Assembly: GCA_045580025.1 (NCBI GenBank)
Contig: JAZNNB010000062.1
Location: 1-37,299, forward strand
DNA length: 37,299 nt
Origin: SIG440 sp045580025
GTDB lineage: Bacteria; Bacillota; Clostridia; Monoglobales; Monoglobaceae
Direction of reading: 5' to 3'
In this document: positions 34,713 through 37,299 of the stretch, piece by piece
How the letters are laid out: the number at the start of each line of letters is the position of its first letter
Position numbering within the stretch: the stretch's first letter is position 1
Program-made: the position numbers and the translations under genes
Notes under the pieces: model-generated
What the model saw: only the letters and a program-made list of their open reading frames with translations
The model's database searches: none
What the model was told of the DNA's origin: nothing

Positions 34713-36119
34713 TCAGGCTTTTGTGATTTGCTGGCCTTGTGGGGTGTCTTTTACTATTATACCCATTTCGCGAAGTTTATCACGGAGTTCATCGGATTTT
34801 GCCCAGTTCTTTTCTTTGCGGGCGGCTTCACGCTCTTTTAAAATAGCGTTTATTTCATCGTCTGTATCGCTATCCGCATCCTTTGCAAGAAGACCAAGAA
34901 CGCCGCCAAGCTCACGGATTGTGTCGATAGTGAGTGAGATGGTTTCCTTTGAAAAATCGGTATTTCCGATGATGTTTTTGTTTGCTTCTGAAACGATTTC
35001 GAAAATAACGGAAATCGCATCCGCTGTATTGAGGTCATCGTCCATAGCTGCGATGTATTTTTCTTTGAGGGCGAGAACAGTTTCTTTGTATGTGATTTCT
35101 TTTTCTGAAATATTTTCGCTATTTTCTGCGTTTTCCATAGCAAAGGTCATATCTCCAAGGCAGTTATAAATTCTGTCAAGGGCGGATTTTGCCGACTGCA
35201 TAAGGTCTTTGCTGAAGTTTATGGGGCTTCTGTAATGTGCTGAAAGCATAAAGAAACGGATAACCTCATAATCAAACTCTTCTGCAATTTCACGAACCGT
35301 GAAAAAATTGCCAAGAGATTTTGACATTTTTTTGTTGTCGATGTTTATATAGCCGTTGTGCATCCAATAGTTAGCAAAAGTGACGCCATGGGCACATTCG
35401 CTCTGTGCAATTTCGTTTTCGTGGTGGGGGAAGATAAGGTCCTGACCGCCGCTGTGAATATCAATGGTTTTTGCCAAAAACTTGTTTGCCATAGCACTGC
35501 ACTCAATGTGCCAGCCCGGTCTTCCCATACCCCAGGGGCTTTCCCACGCGGGCTCGCCCGGCTTTTGTTTCTTCCAGAGGGCAAAGTCCATAGGGTCACG
35601 CTTGTCTTCGTTTATGTTTATTCTTGCACCGCTTTCCAAATCTTCAAGGGGCTGGTGTGAAAGTTTTCCATATTCCTTGAATTTTTTTGCTGCGAAATAT
35701 ACGTCGCCGTCTACGTTGTAGGCATAACCGTTGTCCTCAAGTTCTTTTACTATTTCGATGATTGCGTCGATGTTGTCGGTTGCTCTGGGGTGGAAGGTGG
35801 CACGCTTGATGCCAAGACCATCTGCATCCTTGAAATATTCAGCAATATACTGGTCAGCAAGCTCTTTTACGGTAATGCCCAGCTCATTTGCCTTGTTTAT
35901 CATTTTGTCGTCAATATCCGTGAAGTTCTGGGCAAAATATACCTTGAAACCGCTGTATTCAAGATAACGGCGGAGTGTATCAAAGATAATAAATGGACGT
36001 GCGTTTCCTATGTGGAAATAGTTATATACCGTAGGACCGCAGGAATACATACGGATAACGCCCTTTTCCACAGGAACGAGTTCTTCTTTTTTTCGGGTTA
36101 ATGTATTGAAAACTTTCAT
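34713..36119 (-). CDS. cysS: cysteinyl-tRNA synthetase
   Basis: This 468-residue class I synthetase charges tRNA-Cys. The zinc-binding Cys27 (MYSCGPTVYNYFHIGNARPF) precedes the HIGH-type motif HIGN. WHIECSAMANKFL and GGQDLIFPHHENEIAQSECAHG hold the other zinc ligands, and KMSKSLGNFF is the second signature. A C-terminal anticodon-binding domain follows. Length is normal. AAAGGA lies eight bases before the ATG. It sits 29 bases after cysE, so cysteine synthesis and use share a transcript. No T-box leader precedes the unit. Confidence 0.97.
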   Translation of the reverse strand: MKVFNTLTRKKEELVPVEKGVIRMYSCGPTVYNYFHIGNARPFIIFDTLRRYLEYSGFKVYFAQNFTDIDDKMINKANELGITVKELADQYIAEYFKDADGLGIKRATFHPRATDNIDAIIEIVKELEDNGYAYNVDGDVYFAAKKFKEYGKLSHQPLEDLESGARININEDKRDPMDFALWKKQKPGEPAWESPWGMGRPGWHIECSAMANKFLAKTIDIHSGGQDLIFPHHENEIAQSECAHGVTFANYWMHNGYINIDNKKMSKSLGNFFTVREIAEEFDYEVIRFFMLSAHYRSPINFSKDLMQSAKSALDRIYNCLGDMTFAMENAENSENISEKEITYKETVLALKEKYIAAMDDDLNTADAISVIFEIVSEANKNIIGNTDFSKETISLTIDTIRELGGVLGLLAKDADSDTDDEINAILKEREAARKEKNWAKSDELRDKLREMGIIVKDTPQGQQITKA

Positions 36120-36148
36120 TTTGATAGTCCTTTCTGTAACGGAGATTT

Positions 36149-36805
36149 TTATTCCTCAGGATTGTCGTTTTTAAGACTTGATTTGAGATTGTCAAGTTCA
36201 ACACGCAACTTGCAAAGCTCCATTGAAACAGGGTCGGGAATGTGAATCTGGTCCAAATCGATTTTTGCAGGGGCGATTTTCACGTTATCACGTTTTACTA
36301 TGTGAGCGGGAACGCCGACACAAGTGCTGTTGGGGGGGATTTCGTTGAGCACAACTGCGTTGGCAGCAATTTTACTGTTGTCGCCCACGGTGAATGGACC
36401 AAGAACTTTGGCGCCGCTGCCGATGGTAACGTTGTTTCCGATGGTTGGATGACGTTTCCCTTTGTCCTTTCCTGTACCGCCCAGAGTCACGCCTTGGTAT
36501 ATGGTACAGTTGTCGCCGATTATGGCGGTTTCGCCAATTACCACACCCATGCCGTGGTCAATGAAAAGACCTGTTCCAATTCTTGCTGCAGGGTGGATTT
36601 CTATGCCTGTTTTGCGTCTTGCACGTTTTGAAACCCAGTCAGCAAGGAAATAAAAGCCGTGCTGATGGAGCTTGTGGGCAAGGCGGTAGCTGAGCATTGC
36701 TTTTACGCCAGGGTATAAAAACAACACCTGAAGCCGGCTTCTTGCGGCGGGGTCGCGTTCGAACGCCAGATTAACCTCGAGCTTTAATGTTTTAAAAAAA
36801 TTCAT
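36149..36805 (-). CDS. cysE: serine O-acetyltransferase
   Basis: This 218-residue left-handed beta-helix enzyme acetylates serine with acetyl-CoA, the first step to cysteine. The helical N-terminal part (ERDPAARSRLQVLFLYPGVKAMLSYR) is followed by hexapeptide repeats with GIEIHPAARIGTGLFIDHGMGVVIGE, TIYQGVTLGGTGKDKGKRHP and a CVGVPAHIV end. I chose the ATG at 36805, with GAGG nine bases upstream; the GTG five codons earlier overlaps that site. The protein ends NDNPEE rather than with the terminal Ile that docks into CysK in the classical cysteine synthase complex. Confidence 0.95.
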   Translation of the reverse strand: MNFFKTLKLEVNLAFERDPAARSRLQVLFLYPGVKAMLSYRLAHKLHQHGFYFLADWVSKRARRKTGIEIHPAARIGTGLFIDHGMGVVIGETAIIGDNCTIYQGVTLGGTGKDKGKRHPTIGNNVTIGSGAKVLGPFTVGDNSKIAANAVVLNEIPPNSTCVGVPAHIVKRDNVKIAPAKIDLDQIHIPDPVSMELCKLRVELDNLKSSLKNDNPEE

Positions 36806-36852
36806 ATAATAAAACCTCACAGTTTTCTGTGGATAAATTTACATACATAAAT

Positions 36853-36881
36853 ATTATACACTAAAGTTTTGATATAGTAAA
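36853..36881 (-). promoter_or_regulatory. sigma-A promoter of the cysE cluster
   Basis: On the minus strand, TTTACT (36881-36876) and TATAAT (36858-36853) are separated by 17 bp. The leader to the cysE ATG is only about 40 nt, leaving no room for a T-box or other riboswitch. Confidence 0.65.
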
Positions 36882-37017
36882 GTGATTTCTTATAAAAATT
36901 TGTCATAAAATCAGCTAAATATATATCTTAAAAGTTATTGTATGCTGTAAGGATTCACAAAGTTACCGAAATGGATAGAGAAAAAGGCGGCATACAATAA
37001 AAGTTTCTCTAAACCTA
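36882..37017. other. Intergenic DNA between divergent cysE and glycosyltransferase promoters
   Basis: AT-rich sequence with no credible gene on either strand. Its one notable element is the long inverted repeat at 36935-37000, listed separately. With its flanks it forms the 360-bp gap between cysE and the gene at the right edge. Confidence 0.6.
36935..37000. repeat. Inverted repeat with 14-bp arms and a 38-base centre
   Basis: The left arm 36935-36948 (ttattgtatgctgt) pairs with the right arm 36987-37000 (gcggcatacaataa): eleven perfect pairs, then G-U, G-C, G-U. It is not followed by a clear T run on either strand, so it is not a typical terminator. It could be a small mobile repeat, an operator or a structured RNA. 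It lies between the divergent cysE and right-edge promoters. Confidence 0.7.
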
Positions 37018-37046
37018 TTGAAATTATTTGTCGGTTAATGTATAAT
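37018..37046 (+). promoter_or_regulatory. sigma-A promoter of the right-edge gene
   Basis: TTGAAA (37018-37023) and TATAAT (37041-37046) are separated by exactly 17 bp. It predicts a start near 37053 and a leader of about 110 nt to the probable glycosyltransferase start. Confidence 0.75.
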
Positions 37047-37165
37047 AATACTGATATATTGTGTTTTGTTCAAGGTGCTTTGGAACATGTTCTTGAATGG
37101 GCGGAATATTTATTATTGAAACAAAAGTGTTATGGATTGATAAAAGGAAGGCGGGTTCCGCATTG

Positions 37166-37299
37166 GTGATTAAAGTATTTATTGATATATGCCAGCTTTT
37201 GCTGTTTTCTATTGCAGGATATTATTTTGTTCTTGCCTTGTTTTCCATTACGGTTTCAAAGAAAGAAACGGTGGAAAGCAAGAAAAACAAATTTGCCCT
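37166..37299 (+). CDS. probable membrane glycosyltransferase (GT2-like), N-terminal fragment
   Basis: Only the first 44 codons are in the window. They encode a membrane helix (DICQLLLFSIAGYYFVLALF) followed by a charged stretch and then KKNKFA. That pattern is usual at the start of membrane GT2 enzymes, where the helix leads into a KFAVLIPA-type nucleotide-sugar domain. The catalytic part is outside the window, so the family call is inference. The GTG at 37166 is the likely start, but the in-frame TTG at 37163 and an ATG at 37097 are alternatives; the AAGGAAGG element is rather far (about 14 bases) from the GTG. Confidence 0.5.
   Translation, partial: MIKVFIDICQLLLFSIAGYYFVLALFSITVSKKETVESKKNKFA

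Noticed and set aside
36806..36860. T-box riboswitch before cysE-cysS
   Set aside because: The leader from the predicted promoter to the cysE start is about 40 nt, and no T-box sequence or antiterminator is visible.
36935..37000. Inverted repeat as c-di-GMP, cobalamin or other known riboswitch
   Set aside because: None of the conserved cores of these classes that I can recall is present in the centre or arms.
37038..37169. 43-codon plus-strand ORF (and its open upstream frame) before the right-edge gene
   Set aside because: The product looks protein-like but there is no ribosome binding site, the -10 box of a strong promoter lies inside it, and the frame has no start codon before 37038. It could be a gene remnant.
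1..37299. tRNA, rRNA, CRISPR arrays, insertion sequences, prophage genes
   Set aside because: Looked for on both strands; no cloverleaf, spaced direct repeats, transposase, integrase or phage structural gene was seen.

Overview
The window is a 37.3 kb stretch of a moderately AT-rich, low-GC Gram-positive chromosome, most likely from an anaerobic spore-forming member of the Clostridia. The signs are a complete GerA-type germinant-receptor operon, a split transketolase, FakA and DegV (FakB-like) proteins, YitT, DUF4364, DUF554 and VanW-family proteins, AddA, Mini-RNase III, strong AGGAGG-type ribosome binding sites and frequent TTG/GTG starts. Genus cannot be fixed from the sequence. No mobile element, prophage, CRISPR array, tRNA or rRNA gene was seen; this is core chromosome.

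Layout: (1) the 3' end of mtaB (+). (2) A minus-strand germination operon, gerAA-gerAB-gerAC, followed by a 57-codon two-helix membrane protein that is a candidate fourth receptor subunit. (3) A cell-envelope region: a VanW-family protein (+, divergent from ger behind a clear sigma-A promoter), an N-acetylmuramoyl-L-alanine amidase without signal peptide (-), a secreted Ig-like protein (+), and two membrane-anchored proteins resembling YycH and YycI (+), with no walRK genes beside them. (4) A 48-residue orphan ORF with a very strong ribosome binding site (-), divergent from asnS and a membrane-anchored TPR protein (+). (5) A minus-strand yloU(Asp23)-fakA-recG operon. (6) A long plus-strand run, 17.5-30.5 kb, of eleven genes with gaps of 36 bp or less: rlmB, comM/yifB, trmL, degV, a DUF4364 gene, mnmG, an RluA-family pseudouridine synthase, addA, a UgtP-like glycolipid glycosyltransferase, a DUF554 gene and dut. 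(7) A minus-strand cluster, cysE-cysS-mrnC-yitT-tktN-tktC-cysK, that puts both cysteine-synthesis enzymes and cysteinyl-tRNA synthetase on one strand. (8) A 360-bp intergenic region with a long inverted repeat and two good promoters, and the first codons of a probable membrane glycosyltransferase (+).

Functional threads: RNA modification and processing (mtaB, rlmB, trmL, mnmG, rluA-like, mrnC); fatty-acid activation, with fakA and a fakB-like gene in neighbouring transcription units; cysteine synthesis and charging; envelope homeostasis and spore germination. Every clear convergent gene pair ends at a strong hairpin that can serve both strands. The observations most worth following are the small fourth gene of the ger operon, the YycH/YycI-like pair without WalRK, the 48-aa ORF, and the inverted-repeat element near the right edge.
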